Of a stretch of 64,000 nucleotides of DNA, positions 45,294 to 55,904 are shown piece after piece. The position numbers and the translations under genes are program-made. Numbering within the stretch: position 1 is the first letter of the stretch; each line of letters starts with the position of its first letter. The stretch is from Kangiella aquimarina DSM 16071 (GTDB lineage Bacteria > Pseudomonadota > Gammaproteobacteria > Enterobacterales > Kangiellaceae). The notes under the pieces are model-generated. The model searched no databases. It worked only from the letters and a program-made list of their open reading frames with translations, and was not told where the DNA came from. The DNA lies in assembly GCF_000374105.1 (NCBI RefSeq), contig NZ_KB893651.1, positions 637,472 through 701,471 on the forward strand, read 5' to 3'.

Positions 45294-47906
45294 GTGTTAG
45301 AAGCTTACAGAAATCATGTTGCAGAGCGCGCCGAACAAGGCATTCCGCCATTACCATTAAATGCTGAACAAGTGAGCCAACTGGTTGAGTTATTGAAGAA
45401 TCCACCAGCCGGTGAAGAAGAATTTCTGGTCGAATTATTAACACATCGAGTACCACCTGGTGTCGACGAGGCTGCGTACGTTAAAGCCGCTTTCCTGGCC
45501 GCAGTAGCTAAAGGCGAAGCAGAGTCTCCTTTGATTGATAAATCTCATGCAACTAAGTTGCTGGGTACCATGCTTGGTGGTTACAACATCGCAACTTTGG
45601 TCGAGCTTCTTGATGATTCTGAGCTGGCAGAACTGGCTGGTGAAAAATTAAAGCACACCTTGCTGATGTTCGATGCTTTCCATGATGTTGCAGAAAAAGC
45701 CGACAAAGGTAATGCCATTGCAAAGGCTGTCATTGAGTCATGGGCAAATGCTGAATGGTTTAAAGAAAAGCCTTCATTGGCAGAAAAAATTACTTTAACT
45801 GTATTCAAAGTTCCGGGCGAAACCAATACCGATGACCTGTCGCCAGCTCAAGACGCATGGTCACGTCCTGATATTCCATTACACGCTTTGGCTATGCTAA
45901 AAAATGAGCGTGAAGGTATTAACCCTGATAAAGAGGGTGAAATCGGTCCTATTTCAACGATTGAAAAACTTAAAGAAAAAGGTCATCCGCTTGCTTACGT
46001 TGGTGACGTTGTTGGTACGGGTTCTTCGCGTAAATCTGCGACAAACTCTGTTTTATGGCACATGGGTGAAGATATTCCTTATGTTCCAAACAAGCGTGCT
46101 GGCGGTTTCTGTTTTGGTGGCAAGATTGCTCCAATCTTCTACAACACCATGAAGGATGCAGGTTCATTGCCTATCGAGCTTGATGTTTCAAAAATGGACA
46201 CAGGCGATGTCATTGATGTTTATCCTTATGAAGGCAAAGTCGAAAAAGATGGCGAAGTAATCGCAACTTTCGACTTTGGTTCTGGCGTTGTTCTAGACGA
46301 AGTTCAGGCCGGTGGTCGAATTCCATTGATTATTGGTCGTGGTTTGACTACGCGTGCTCGCGATTATTTAGGTATGCCAGCAGCTGATTTCTTCCGTTCG
46401 CCTGCTGAAGTTCAAGATTCTGCAAAAGGCTTTACGTTAGCGCAAAAAATGGTAGGTAAGGCTTGCGGTCTTGAAGGCGTTCGTCCTGGCCAATACTGCG
46501 AACCAATGATGACTACAGTTGGTTCTCAGGATACCACTGGCCCTATGACACGTGATGAACTGAAAGATCTCGCCTGTTTAGGTTTCCAGGCTGATCTGGT
46601 CATGCAGTCATTCTGCCATACAGCAGCTTATCCGAAGCCAGTAGACGTTGACACTCAACACACACTTCCTGATTTCATCATGAACCGTGGCGGTGTGTCG
46701 TTACGCCCAGGCGACGGTATTATCCACAGCTGGTTAAACCGTATGTTGCTTCCAGATACCGTTGGTACTGGTGGTGATTCGCATACTCGTTTCCCTCTGG
46801 GTATCTCTTTCCCTGCAGGTTCTGGCCTTGTGGCTTTCGCCGCTGCAACTGGTGTTATGCCATTGGATATGCCGGAATCAGTTCTTGTTCGCTTCAAAGG
46901 TAAAATGCAGCCGGGTATCACATTGCGTGATCTGGTCCATGCGATTCCTTATCAAGCGATTAAAGAAGGTTTATTAACCGTTGAAAAAGCGGGTAAGAAA
47001 AACATTTTCTCCGGTCGTATTCTTGAAATCGAAGGTCTTGAGCACTTGACTGCTGAGCAGGCATTTGAATTGTCTGATGCATCTGCAGAGCGTTCAGCTG
47101 CAGGCTGTACTATTAAGTTGAGTGAAGAGTCTGTAGCAGAATACCTGCAATCTAACATTGTATTGTTGAAGTGGATGATTGCTAATGGCTATGGCGATGA
47201 GCGTACCATTTCTCGTCGTATTGAGAAGATGGAAGAGTGGTTGGCTAACCCATCATTGATGGAAGCTGATAAAGACGCAGACTATGCTGCTGTTATCGAA
47301 ATTGATATGGACAGTTTGAAAGAGCCGGTATTGTGTGCACCAAATGACCCAGATGATGCGCGTTTATTAAGTGACGTCGCTGGCGACAAGATTGATGAGG
47401 TGTTCATCGGTTCCTGTATGACTAACATTGGTCACTTCCGTGCTGCTTCTAAACTGTTAGAAAGCGTAGAAGCTGGAACTTTGGAAACTCGTCTTTGGAT
47501 TGCTCCACCGACTCGTATGGATGAGCATCAGTTGATGGAAGAAGGGCATTACAATATCTTCGGTCGTTCAGGTGCGCGTCTTGAAATGCCGGGTTGTTCA
47601 TTATGTATGGGTAACCAGGCGCGTGTAGCTCCTAAATCAACGGTTGTTTCTACTTCAACTCGTAACTTCCCTAACCGTCTTGGTCAGGGTGCCAACGTTT
47701 ATCTGGCATCTGCAGAACTTGCTTCTGTTGCCGCTGTAATGGGGCGTTTGCCAACGGTTGAAGAGTACATGGGTTATGCCAGCAAGCTAGACTCATTGTC
47801 GAAAGATATCTATAAGTACATGAACTTCCATCAGATGGAAGAGTACAAAGCAAAGGCTGCTAAAGTCACCATCCCGGTTGCTAATAAAGTAACCGTTGGT
47901 GCTTAA
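45294..47906 (+). CDS. acnB: Aconitate hydratase B
   Basis: TCA-cycle enzyme interconverting citrate and isocitrate with a 4Fe-4S cluster; 870 aa (E. coli 865). The start is GTG with GAGGA 7 nt upstream; the N-terminus [16 protein letters not shown] aligns with E. coli AcnB. HEAT-like domain ~1-160, swivel domain ~165-370 ([20 protein letters not shown]), then the catalytic domains. Cluster cysteines lie in [22 protein letters not shown] and [14 protein letters not shown]. Apo-AcnB can bind mRNA in E. coli. Monocistronic, with a terminator downstream. Confidence 0.97.
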   Translation: MLEAYRNHVAERAEQGIPPLPLNAEQVSQLVELLKNPPAGEEEFLVELLTHRVPPGVDEAAYVKAAFLAAVAKGEAESPLIDKSHATKLLGTMLGGYNIATLVELLDDSELAELAGEKLKHTLLMFDAFHDVAEKADKGNAIAKAVIESWANAEWFKEKPSLAEKITLTVFKVPGETNTDDLSPAQDAWSRPDIPLHALAMLKNEREGINPDKEGEIGPISTIEKLKEKGHPLAYVGDVVGTGSSRKSATNSVLWHMGEDIPYVPNKRAGGFCFGGKIAPIFYNTMKDAGSLPIELDVSKMDTGDVIDVYPYEGKVEKDGEVIATFDFGSGVVLDEVQAGGRIPLIIGRGLTTRARDYLGMPAADFFRSPAEVQDSAKGFTLAQKMVGKACGLEGVRPGQYCEPMMTTVGSQDTTGPMTRDELKDLACLGFQADLVMQSFCHTAAYPKPVDVDTQHTLPDFIMNRGGVSLRPGDGIIHSWLNRMLLPDTVGTGGDSHTRFPLGISFPAGSGLVAFAAATGVMPLDMPESVLVRFKGKMQPGITLRDLVHAIPYQAIKEGLLTVEKAGKKNIFSGRILEIEGLEHLTAEQAFELSDASAERSAAGCTIKLSEESVAEYLQSNIVLLKWMIANGYGDERTISRRIEKMEEWLANPSLMEADKDADYAAVIEIDMDSLKEPVLCAPNDPDDARLLSDVAGDKIDEVFIGSCMTNIGHFRAASKLLESVEAGTLETRLWIAPPTRMDEHQLMEEGHYNIFGRSGARLEMPGCSLCMGNQARVAPKSTVVSTSTRNFPNRLGQGANVYLASAELASVAAVMGRLPTVEEYMGYASKLDSLSKDIYKYMNFHQMEEYKAKAAKVTIPVANKVTVGA

Positions 47907-47934
47907 GCTTTAGCTGGATATTAGCTTAACCATG

Positions 47935-47961
47935 AAAAGCCCACTTCGGTGGGCTTTTTTT
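47935..47961 (+). terminator. Terminator of acnB
   Basis: A4-GCCCACTTCGGTGGGC-T7 with a TTCG tetraloop. Confidence 0.95.
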
Positions 47962-48019
47962 GTGTCTGACTGTCTGCTAGATTGTAGCTGTCTTTGTGAA
48001 TAACCATTTTGGGGTAGGT

Positions 48020-48424
48020 ATGAATATTGAAATAACATCGTTATACGCTGGGCTATTAGCCTTATTGATTTTACTATTGTCTTACCGTGTGGTCATGCTC
48101 AGGAGAAAGCTGCAGGTAGGAATTGGTTCTCATGGCGAGAAAGTATTGGCCAGAGCGATTCGTGTGCACGGCAATGCAGTTGAATATATCCCGATCTGTC
48201 TTTTATTAATGGCGCTGGCAGAAATTCAAGGAGCATCATCATGGTTTATGCACGGAACAGGTCTGGCTTTATTAGTCGGTAGGGTGTTGCATGCAGCAGG
48301 CTTGTCAAAAAGCGTGGGTAAGTCTTTTGGGCGTTTTTATGGAGTGATTTTGACCTGGTTAGTGATGCTGGTACTTTCTGGTTATTTAATCGGTTACTTT
48401 ATTGGTTTTAATGGCGCTGCATAA
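48020..48424 (+). CDS. MAPEG-family membrane protein
   Basis: A 134-aa protein from ATG 48020 (GGGGTAGGT upstream; an in-frame GTG at 47996 is less likely). Four helices: TSLYAGLLALLILLLSYRVV, YIPICLLLMALAEI, HGTGLALLVGRVLHAAGL, YGVILTWLVMLVLSGYLIGYF. ARAIRVHGNAVEYIPICL and GRVLHAAGL are the family marks of bacterial MAPEG proteins (YecN-type), related to glutathione-dependent eicosanoid enzymes. The substrate in bacteria is mostly unknown. Ends in a terminator shared with the next gene. Confidence 0.85.
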   Translation: MNIEITSLYAGLLALLILLLSYRVVMLRRKLQVGIGSHGEKVLARAIRVHGNAVEYIPICLLLMALAEIQGASSWFMHGTGLALLVGRVLHAAGLSKSVGKSFGRFYGVILTWLVMLVLSGYLIGYFIGFNGAA

Positions 48425-48439
48425 TCGTTTCGGCTAATT

Positions 48440-48477
48440 AATAAACCACCCAGCTCTATGCGGAAGGGTGGTTTATT
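48440..48477. terminator. Bidirectional terminator between convergent genes
   Basis: AATAAACCACCC and GGGTGGTTTATT are a perfect 12-bp stem with a 14-nt loop and flanking A and T bases; it overlaps the stop codon of the - strand gene. Confidence 0.85.
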
Positions 48478-51064
48478 TTTTCTCCAGATATTTATCCTGT
48501 ATGACCATCGGACTTAAAGGCTTATCAAAGTAATAGCCCTGAAATTGTGGGCAGCGCTCTTCTTTCAAAAACTCTAGCTGCTCCTCTGTCTCTACGCCTT
48601 CGGCGGTTACTTCCAAACCCAGATCTTGGCTCATGCGAATAATTGTTTTAACGATGGTTTCGCTATCGGGATCGCCCGGAATATCGTTGACAAAAGTTCG
48701 ATCAATTTTAAGTTTGTCGAGGGGTAGTTTCTTTAGGTGATTAAGAGATGAATAACCTGTGCCAAAATCATCTATTGATATACGAACACCAATTTTCTTG
48801 AGAGCTTTTAATAGTTCAATTGAGCGTTTCTCTTCGTAAATAATAAGTGTTTCAGTGACTTCGAGCTCTAGTAACTCGGCAGGAATCTTTGTTGAGTCGA
48901 GCAAGTTGGAAATTGTCTCTACGAGATTGCCATGAATAAGCTGGATGGCTGATAGGTTCACAGAAATAACAGGTGAACTGCCGTACTCATCTATCCAGAA
49001 CTTGATTTGTTGACAGGCCTTTTCAAGAACCCAGTTACCGATATCGACAATGGTGCCATTTTCTTCAGCTATCGGAATAAATTCGAGTGGCGAGATTATT
49101 CCCTGCTCAGGGTGGTTCCAACGGATAAGAGCTTCTACGCCTAATAAATTGCTATCTGTGCCATTAATCTGCGGTTGGTATAACAGGAAGAACTCGTTGT
49201 TATAAACGGCCTTATGCAAATCATTTTCCAGGGTCTGACGCCTCATGATTACAGCTTCCATGTCAGACTTGAAAATGGCATAACCATTGCGCCCTTTGGC
49301 TTTGGCATGATACATGGCTGTATCTGCGCGTTGCATGATGAGTTCATGGCTGTCCGCATCTCTGGGATAAACTACTATGCCTATACTGGCTGTCACATGA
49401 AGTGACTGACCATTGATGCGGAACCCTTTGCTCAGCGTCTGTAGTAATTTTTTAGCAACCGTTACGGCATCTTCTTCAGCATCTTCTGGATTATCACTTA
49501 ACTCACTGAGCTGGATAATAAACTCATCACCACCAAGACGAGCGACGGTATCTCCTGAACGCACGTTATCTTCCAAACGCTTTGCCACTTCGACCAGTAA
49601 TTTATCACCCGTCATGTGCCCCATGGAGTCATTGATGTTTTTAAAGAAATCCAAATCAATAAACAATACTGCACCATTATGGTGATGGCGCAGTGATAGA
49701 GCTAGAGATTGATTGATGCGGTCATTGAGTAATAGGCGATTAGGCAGTCCGGTTAAAGAATCATGCTGGGCCATATGCTGAATTTGTTGCTCAAATTCCT
49801 TTGACTCTGTGATGTCGACCCCGACAGTGACCACTGCAGGTACCCGGCTATAGCGACCGACAAAGGGAACCTTAGAGATATTGAGGTAAGTTGTTTTGTG
49901 ATTGCTGGCTTTTACTTTTAATTGCTTATCTACCGCGACAGCATCTTTTCTCAGTAGGTATTCCTCATCTTCAAAGAGTTTGCTGGCTTCTGGTATTTGC
50001 TTTTTTAGTTGTTCTATATTGATATCATCAAATTCTTTCTGGGATAAACCAAAAAAATTAGCTGCATATCTGTTTGCTAGTATGACTTCACCGTTAGCAT
50101 TAGTGGCGTAAATCATATGTGGAACCAAGTTAATGATTTGTTTGATTTGGTCAGTCTTGTCTGCAAGATCCGCCGTCTTCTTTCGTATCTGTTTGCGCAG
50201 AATCAGAACAACAAGACCGGTAATAATGAGTAAACCCAATAAGCCGATAAGACTGTAGAGTAGCCATGTGGGAAGGAAAGTGTTGGTATTGTCTTTACCT
50301 AACCAACGCTCATTGATTTCATAATAGGGGGAAGAGGGGTTATCCTTCCATTCATCAAGGTAATTATCTATGGTCTGTAATACATCCGCATTTTTACCCT
50401 TGGGGCTGGCGAATAGCACTTTTGAAGGATTAAAAACGATTGGTGTACGTTCTATATTAAAACGCTTCTCGAAGCTATAGCCAACCAGGTTACCACTGAC
50501 GGCCCCATCGACTAGACGTTTATCCAGTAGCGCAAAGGCGGACTTGTAGTCCTGAACTTCTTTTAAATGACAAATGATATCGAATTGGGCGCAGAGGTTA
50601 GCAAATTGAATGGCGTAGATCTCGTCTTTAACAACTGCAATTGTCTTGCCTTCAAAATCAAAGATGTTCTCAAGTAGCTCCTCATCTGGGTGAATATAAA
50701 CCTGTCCCCAGCCGGTGATATAGCTGATTGAGTTGTAGTCGAGAAACTCTGCTCGTTGTCTCGAATATGCGACGAAAGGTATTAGATCAAGTTCTGCTCG
50801 TTTGGCAGTATTAATGATTTCGGGCCATTTGAGATAGAGCCACTGAATACGCCAGTTTTCCCGTTCCGCTATTTCCTCTAGAAAGTCGACCAGAAAACCA
50901 GAGTGATTACCGCTGTCGCTCGGGATGAGAGCTGGTGGAGCATCCAGAATGGCTACTCTTAAGGTTTTTGTTGGCTGAGTTTCAGCTGCATCCAATACGC
51001 CTGCAAGTAGGATAAAGTGCGTGATAATGACTAATGTGCAAAAGCGTATAGTTTTCAACAACAA
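48473..51064 (-). CDS. Periplasmic-sensor diguanylate cyclase/phosphodiesterase (SBP-PAS-GGDEF-EAL)
   Basis: An 863-aa inner-membrane signalling protein. Signal/TM ~8-27; periplasmic SBP_bac_3 domain ~34-255 (LRVAILDAPPALIP, SGFLVDFLEEIAERENW); TM ~265-288 (LLYSLIGLLGLLIITGLVVL); PAS ~310-420; GGDEF ~430-595 with an intact RLGGDEFIIQ site and TGLPNRLLLNDR; EAL ~605-860 with LGVEALIRWNHP, ISIDDFGTGYSSLNHL and TAEGVETEEQL. Both active sites look complete, so it could make and break c-di-GMP. The sensor may bind an amino acid or similar small solute (inference). Gene stands alone. Confidence 0.93.
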   Translation of the reverse strand: MLLKTIRFCTLVIITHFILLAGVLDAAETQPTKTLRVAILDAPPALIPSDSGNHSGFLVDFLEEIAERENWRIQWLYLKWPEIINTAKRAELDLIPFVAYSRQRAEFLDYNSISYITGWGQVYIHPDEELLENIFDFEGKTIAVVKDEIYAIQFANLCAQFDIICHLKEVQDYKSAFALLDKRLVDGAVSGNLVGYSFEKRFNIERTPIVFNPSKVLFASPKGKNADVLQTIDNYLDEWKDNPSSPYYEINERWLGKDNTNTFLPTWLLYSLIGLLGLLIITGLVVLILRKQIRKKTADLADKTDQIKQIINLVPHMIYATNANGEVILANRYAANFFGLSQKEFDDINIEQLKKQIPEASKLFEDEEYLLRKDAVAVDKQLKVKASNHKTTYLNISKVPFVGRYSRVPAVVTVGVDITESKEFEQQIQHMAQHDSLTGLPNRLLLNDRINQSLALSLRHHHNGAVLFIDLDFFKNINDSMGHMTGDKLLVEVAKRLEDNVRSGDTVARLGGDEFIIQLSELSDNPEDAEEDAVTVAKKLLQTLSKGFRINGQSLHVTASIGIVVYPRDADSHELIMQRADTAMYHAKAKGRNGYAIFKSDMEAVIMRRQTLENDLHKAVYNNEFFLLYQPQINGTDSNLLGVEALIRWNHPEQGIISPLEFIPIAEENGTIVDIGNWVLEKACQQIKFWIDEYGSSPVISVNLSAIQLIHGNLVETISNLLDSTKIPAELLELEVTETLIIYEEKRSIELLKALKKIGVRISIDDFGTGYSSLNHLKKLPLDKLKIDRTFVNDIPGDPDSETIVKTIIRMSQDLGLEVTAEGVETEEQLEFLKEERCPQFQGYYFDKPLSPMVIQDKYLEKK

Positions 51065-51187
51065 AGTATGCCCTCCAGATAGACGTAACCACCTTAGCTT
51101 TAATTATAAAGTTGTGCAATATAATTGTTGAAATTGGTTGACTAACCTTTTGAAAAGGTTAGTTTTTATTCAATTTCTACTTCCCAC

Positions 51188-51214
51188 AAAAAAGCCGGCT
51201 ACTTGAGCCGGCTT
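51188..51214 (-). terminator. Terminator of the S46 peptidase gene
   Basis: AAGCCGGCT-ACTTG-AGCCGGCTT stem, followed on the - strand by T6. Confidence 0.92.
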
Positions 51215-51236
51215 AAGACAGTGCAAACTGCTATTA

Positions 51237-53396
51237 TTAATCTACAATTTCCATTTCTTTGATCAGGTTATGTGCATTATCAACGTGCTCCATAACCCAC
51301 AGCATATAAGCACTGCTGACGTGGATAGAACGGTTCAAATCATCGTTGTAATCCCAGTCAGCAATGATTGATTCATAAACCCCATCGAAAATTAGACCCA
51401 CAAACTCTGCGTTTGCATTAAGAGTAGGTGAACCTGAGTTGCCACCTGTAACGTCCAATGTGGTTAGGAAGTTAACCTGTACGCTGCCAAGATCCTTATC
51501 CAGGTAATCGCCATACTCTTTAGACTTGATTAAGTCGAGTTGATTTTGTGGTGAGTTGAATGGCTCTTCACCAGTATGCTTAGCTGCGATACCTTCTAGT
51601 GTGGTGAAAGGTGTTGCATACAAGCCATCTTTTGGTGAATAACCCTTAACATTACCAAAGGTCACACGAAGCGTGCTGTTGGCATCTGCATATACGGGTT
51701 TGTCCATTGATTTGTAATAATCAATGATGGCTGACATGTACTGAGGACGAAGCTCTTGAAACTTACCGCCACGCTCTTTGCTTTCAAGTTCACGTTCGAA
51801 CTTTTCATCATAGGTTGCTACTGCTAGCTGAATGTATGGGTCATTAGATTGTTTGAAATCTTCAACTGACTTGTCCATCCATGCCAAACGCGTTTCAAGT
51901 TCATTCAATTTGGTTTTGGCGTACATCGCATCGACTTTTTTGCTAAAGGCTTCAGCATCAAACGTTTCGCCTATACCCATAAACTCATCGTAAGACTTGA
52001 GACGTTGATCTGCAGGTAGCTCAGCATATAAAGGTGCGAAATGCTTCAGCAGAGCTTTTTCAACTTCAGCATCCCAGCGACGTTCCATACTTTTCAGGCC
52101 TTCTTTAAAGCGAACCATATCACGCTCCTGGTATCCAGGCTCGCGCTCTGCGTCAGGCTTTTGCTTTTCGATGGCTAGACGATATAGACGTGCAGCGGTA
52201 CCGGTCAAAGTATCACGGTTAATAGCCCATGAGCGAAGAGTACGCTCCTGTTCAGCTATGTTTTCAAGGATCAGGGCATTCAATGCGTCAATGGCATCGC
52301 CATGTTTTGCTTTCATGTTCGGGTTTGCTTCAAGCCACGCTTTAAGATCATTCTCCAGGGCGACTTTGCGCTCAAGAAGATCACCTTTGGCATAGCTTTC
52401 AATCATACTGCCCCAGTTTTTCTCGGCATTATTGAGGCCAGCCAGTGTGCTGGCATACTTAACGCGAGCATCAGAACCTTCAGGTGCTGTTTCTTCAATT
52501 AAGCCGATATATTCCTGTAGCGTATTACGGAAAGTTGGATACCACCACTCAAACTGATTTTTAACTTCGGCACTGGTGCGGTAGCGGTTTGTGCTGCCTG
52601 GGTATCCTGCAACCATCACGAAGTCGCCTTTATCAACACCTTCTTTATTCACTTTAAGGTAGTGCTCAGGCTCATAAGGTACATTGTCTTCAGAGTATTC
52701 AGCCGGATTGCCATCTTTATCTACATAAGCGCGATAGAAAGCAAAGTCACCAGTGTGGCGTGGCCACATCCAGTTATCGACATCACCGCCGTATTTACCA
52801 ATATGTGATGATGGCGCGTAAACCAGACGCACGTCTTTAATTTCAAGCTGTTTTATCAAGTAGTATTCGAGACCACCATGGAAAGACACTACGTTACAAC
52901 GGTGGCCAGCGTCCTGCTCACATTCTGCAACCAGGGCTTTTTCAGTGTTCTCAATCGCTTTATAGCGCTCAAGACCAGAAAGCTCTTCGCTGGCAGCGTT
53001 CACATTTGAAGTCACATCGCTAACATTAACAGTCACGTAAACACGAGATCCTGGTGCTGCTGGAAGTTCTTTATCAAAAGACTCAGCTAGGAAACCTTTA
53101 TCTAGCAGGTTGTTTTCCGCAGTGGAATTAAACTGGATGCTGCCGTATGCACAATGGTGATTGGTTGCTACTAAACCCTGCGGTGAAAGGAATGATGCTG
53201 TACAGCCGCCTAGGCTGATAACAGCCCCCATTGGGAATTCGGTTAACTCAGTTAGCTTATTAGGGTTTATCTTAATACCAGCTTTTTTCAGCTGCTTTTT
53301 AATGGTTGGTAACTGATGAGGCTGCCACATGCCTTCGTCCGCCATTAGCGGAGAAACAGCAAGGGTTAAAGCCGCAGTGATTAATAGTTTTTTCAT
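51237..53396 (-). CDS. S46-family dipeptidyl-peptidase (DPP7/DPP11 type)
   Basis: Secreted chymotrypsin-fold aminopeptidase that removes N-terminal dipeptides; 719 aa, full length. Signal MKKLLITAALTLAVSPLMA. Catalytic His ~81 in VATNHHCAYGS, Asp in GDVDNWMWPRHTGDF (~215-229 region) and Ser 654 in TGGNSGSPTLN. The residue fixing P1 specificity appears to be Gly in GLIFDGVYES, the DPP7 state (hydrophobic P1) rather than the Arg of Asp/Glu-specific DPP11. The middle of the protein is the helical lid. It probably supplies dipeptides for growth on proteins. Flanked by its own terminator, so monocistronic. Confidence 0.93.
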   Translation of the reverse strand: MKKLLITAALTLAVSPLMADEGMWQPHQLPTIKKQLKKAGIKINPNKLTELTEFPMGAVISLGGCTASFLSPQGLVATNHHCAYGSIQFNSTAENNLLDKGFLAESFDKELPAAPGSRVYVTVNVSDVTSNVNAASEELSGLERYKAIENTEKALVAECEQDAGHRCNVVSFHGGLEYYLIKQLEIKDVRLVYAPSSHIGKYGGDVDNWMWPRHTGDFAFYRAYVDKDGNPAEYSEDNVPYEPEHYLKVNKEGVDKGDFVMVAGYPGSTNRYRTSAEVKNQFEWWYPTFRNTLQEYIGLIEETAPEGSDARVKYASTLAGLNNAEKNWGSMIESYAKGDLLERKVALENDLKAWLEANPNMKAKHGDAIDALNALILENIAEQERTLRSWAINRDTLTGTAARLYRLAIEKQKPDAEREPGYQERDMVRFKEGLKSMERRWDAEVEKALLKHFAPLYAELPADQRLKSYDEFMGIGETFDAEAFSKKVDAMYAKTKLNELETRLAWMDKSVEDFKQSNDPYIQLAVATYDEKFERELESKERGGKFQELRPQYMSAIIDYYKSMDKPVYADANSTLRVTFGNVKGYSPKDGLYATPFTTLEGIAAKHTGEEPFNSPQNQLDLIKSKEYGDYLDKDLGSVQVNFLTTLDVTGGNSGSPTLNANAEFVGLIFDGVYESIIADWDYNDDLNRSIHVSSAYMLWVMEHVDNAHNLIKEMEIVD

Positions 53397-53497
53397 TGGA
53401 CTCTCTACTGTGTTGTTAAAAGAATAACCGACTCATCCTAAAGCATTAACCATAGATTTCTAATGCGAAATTTCGGAAAAGTGTTAATAAATATTAC

Positions 53498-53523
53498 AAA
53501 AAAGCCGGCAGATGAGCCGGCTC
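53498..53523 (-). terminator. Terminator of the leucine catabolic cluster
   Basis: AGCCGGC-AGATGA-GCCGGCT stem, followed on the - strand by T6; lies ~40 bp after the last CDS. Confidence 0.9.
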
Positions 53524-53560
53524 TTATAAGTTGTTAAACCTGATAGAAAATCGACTACCG

Positions 53561-54220
53561 TTAGTTTAACTGCATTTCTGGAACATGATCCGGGATAACC
53601 AGATCGGCTTCCGTTTTTTCTTTGATTTCTTCGACTGATACACCTGGCGCGCGCTCTAGCAGGTGGAAGGCACCGTCTTTAATTTCCATCAGTGCAAGTT
53701 CAGTAATCACGCGTTTAATACATTTAGCACCGGTCAGCGGAAGCGTACACTGCTTGAGGATTTTGGAAACACCATGCTTGTTCGCGTGAGTCATGGTAAC
53801 TATGATGTTTTCAGCACCAGCTACCAGATCCATAGCACCACCCATACCTTTTACAAGTTTGCCGGGAATCATCCAGGAAGCGATATTGCCTTCCTGATCC
53901 ACCTCAAATGCACCTAAAACGGTCAGGTCAACGTGGCCGCCACGAATCATGGCAAAGCTTTCTGCTGATGAGAAGAAAGCGGCACCAGTTACAGCAGTTA
54001 CTGTCTGTTTGCCTGCGTTGATCAAGTCAGGGTCAATGGTTTCTTCGGTAGGGAATTGGCCCATGCCTAACAAACCATTCTCAGACTGAAGCATAACTTT
54101 GACGCCGTCAGGGATATAGTTTGCGACTAAAGTAGGGATACCGATACCCAAGTTAACGTAAAAACCATCTTCTAATTCTTGCGCCACTCGCATGGCGATT
54201 TGTTCACGTGTTAATGCCAT
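53561..54220 (-). CDS. scoB: 3-oxoacid CoA-transferase, subunit B
   Basis: The smaller catalytic subunit, 219 aa, which with subunit A moves CoA from succinyl-CoA (or acetyl-CoA) to acetoacetate. Marks: GFYVNLGIGIPTLVANYIP, then SENGLLGMGQFP with the catalytic Glu, and GGHVDLTVLGAFEVDQEGNIASWMIPGK. Ends with a short conserved tail (DLVIPDHVPEMQLN). It lies 10 bp after scoA. In the leu pathway it activates the acetoacetate released by HMG-CoA lyase. An AtoA-type name is equally possible. Confidence 0.93.
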   Translation of the reverse strand: MALTREQIAMRVAQELEDGFYVNLGIGIPTLVANYIPDGVKVMLQSENGLLGMGQFPTEETIDPDLINAGKQTVTAVTGAAFFSSAESFAMIRGGHVDLTVLGAFEVDQEGNIASWMIPGKLVKGMGGAMDLVAGAENIIVTMTHANKHGVSKILKQCTLPLTGAKCIKRVITELALMEIKDGAFHLLERAPGVSVEEIKEKTEADLVIPDHVPEMQLN

Positions 54221-54230
54221 GATGCGCTCC

Positions 54231-54932
54231 TTATGATCTTACTGTGCGTTGTTCGATACGTTTCTCAAAGTTTTCGCCTTTGATAACGCGCTGGACATAA
54301 ATACCTGGAGTATGAATAAAGTTTGGATCCAACTCTCCAGGCTCAACAATTTCTTCAACTTCAGCAACGGTAATCTTACCTGCCGTCGCCATCATTGGAT
54401 TAAAGTTCATGGCTGTCTTGTTGAAAATAAGGTTACCCATGGTGTCCGCTTTCCAGGCTTTGATTAAAGCAAAGTCAGCAGTCAATGAGGGCTCAAGAAC
54501 ATAGTCACGGCCATCGATGTTGCGCGTTTCTTTACCTTCAGCGACCTGAGTACCAAAACCAGTGGCAGTAAAGAAAGCAGGGATACCAGCACCACCGGCA
54601 CGGATTTTTTCAGCCAGTGTTCCCTGTGGTGTCAAAATAACTTCCATCTCACCAGACAGTAGCAACTTTTCGAATAGCTCGTTTTCACCAACGTATGAAC
54701 CAATCATGGTGCTTATCTGGCGCTTCTCTAACCATTTACCCAGACCAAACCCATCAACACCCGCGTTGTTGGAAATGGCCGTTAAGCCTTTACTGCCCAT
54801 TTTGTAGACTTGCTCAATCAAGCCTTCAGGAATACCGCATAGGCCAAAACCGCCGACCATGACGGTCATATTATCGGTAAAGCCCTCAAGAGCTTCTTCG
54901 TAACTGTGTACGACTTTATCAAAACCTGACAT
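54231..54932 (-). CDS. scoA: 3-oxoacid CoA-transferase, subunit A
   Basis: A 233-aa subunit with a Rossmann-like CoA-transferase fold. Marks: [18 protein letters not shown] (~26-43), the family signature; [15 protein letters not shown]; and [38 protein letters not shown] and [17 protein letters not shown] close it. Paired with scoB 10 bp downstream. Located 33 bp after the HMG-CoA lyase gene, whose product acetoacetate is its substrate. Confidence 0.93.
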   Translation of the reverse strand: MSGFDKVVHSYEEALEGFTDNMTVMVGGFGLCGIPEGLIEQVYKMGSKGLTAISNNAGVDGFGLGKWLEKRQISTMIGSYVGENELFEKLLLSGEMEVILTPQGTLAEKIRAGGAGIPAFFTATGFGTQVAEGKETRNIDGRDYVLEPSLTADFALIKAWKADTMGNLIFNKTAMNFNPMMATAGKITVAEVEEIVEPGELDPNFIHTPGIYVQRVIKGENFEKRIEQRTVRS

Positions 54933-54965
54933 GTTTAATCCTCGTCAAATCGAATGAATTAGTTA

Positions 54966-55904
54966 TTATCTTTTAGCGAGTAGCGCATTGGCTGCTCGGG
55001 AAACAGGACGACGGCCCAGTTGCTCTGAAATATAAGCGCCTGCGTCCACCAGTTTAGTTATATCAATACCGGTTTCAATACCTAAACCGTTGAGCATATA
55101 GACAACATCCTCTGTAGCGACATTGCCGGTGGCACCAGGAGCATAAGGGCAACCGCCCAAACCTGCAACAGAGCTGTCGATGGTGGCGACACCAAGTTCA
55201 AGGCACGCATAGATATTGGCTAATGCCTGGCCATAGGTATCGTGAAAATGACAGGCTAGTTTATTGGTTGGAACATACTCAGCAACCGCTGCAATCATAG
55301 CTCTTGCTTTATTTGGCGTTCCAACACCAATGGTGTCGCCCAGCGAAATTTCGTAGCAACCCAGGTCATACAGTGCTTTGGCTACTTCAGCGACTTTTTC
55401 TGGTGCTATATCGCCTTCAAAAGGGCAGCCAAGCACACAGGAAACATAGCCACGAACTTTAATACCATGCTCTTTGGCTGCTTCGATAACTGGCTTGAAA
55501 CGCTCAATTGACTCTGCAATGGAGCAATTGATATTTTTCTGCGAGAAGCTCTCTGAGGCTGCTGCAAAAACAGCCACTTCTTTTGCGTCACCAGCTAAAG
55601 CACCTTCAAGCCCTTTCACATTAGGAGTGAGAACTGGAAACCAGACGCTTCCGTCCTGTGCTTCGGGAAACTCTTTCAGGCCAGCCATGATTTCATGGTG
55701 ATCCGCCATTTGCGGTACCCATTTAGGAGAGACAAAAGCAGTCGCCTCAATATGCTTTTCACCGGCATCGATTAAGCGACGAATCAACTCAAGTTTAATC
55801 TCAGTTGAAACTGGCTGTTTTTCATTCTGCAATCCATCCCTTGGTCCCATTTCAACAATTTTAACGTGAGTGGGCAGGGCAGGGTTGTCCGATACCATAA
55901 CCAT
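54966..55904 (-). CDS. liuE: Hydroxymethylglutaryl-CoA lyase
   Basis: Cleaves HMG-CoA to acetyl-CoA and acetoacetate; 312 aa TIM-barrel of the DRE-metallolyase family. N-terminal [17 protein letters not shown] (metal Asp), [24 protein letters not shown] with the Cys-containing signature, and [18 protein letters not shown] (metal His). [22 protein letters not shown] holds the catalytic Cys loop. The ATG overlaps the liuD stop by one base (TAATG), so the two are translationally coupled. Confidence 0.95.
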   Translation of the reverse strand: MVMVSDNPALPTHVKIVEMGPRDGLQNEKQPVSTEIKLELIRRLIDAGEKHIEATAFVSPKWVPQMADHHEIMAGLKEFPEAQDGSVWFPVLTPNVKGLEGALAGDAKEVAVFAAASESFSQKNINCSIAESIERFKPVIEAAKEHGIKVRGYVSCVLGCPFEGDIAPEKVAEVAKALYDLGCYEISLGDTIGVGTPNKARAMIAAVAEYVPTNKLACHFHDTYGQALANIYACLELGVATIDSSVAGLGGCPYAPGATGNVATEDVVYMLNGLGIETGIDITKLVDAGAYISEQLGRRPVSRAANALLAKR

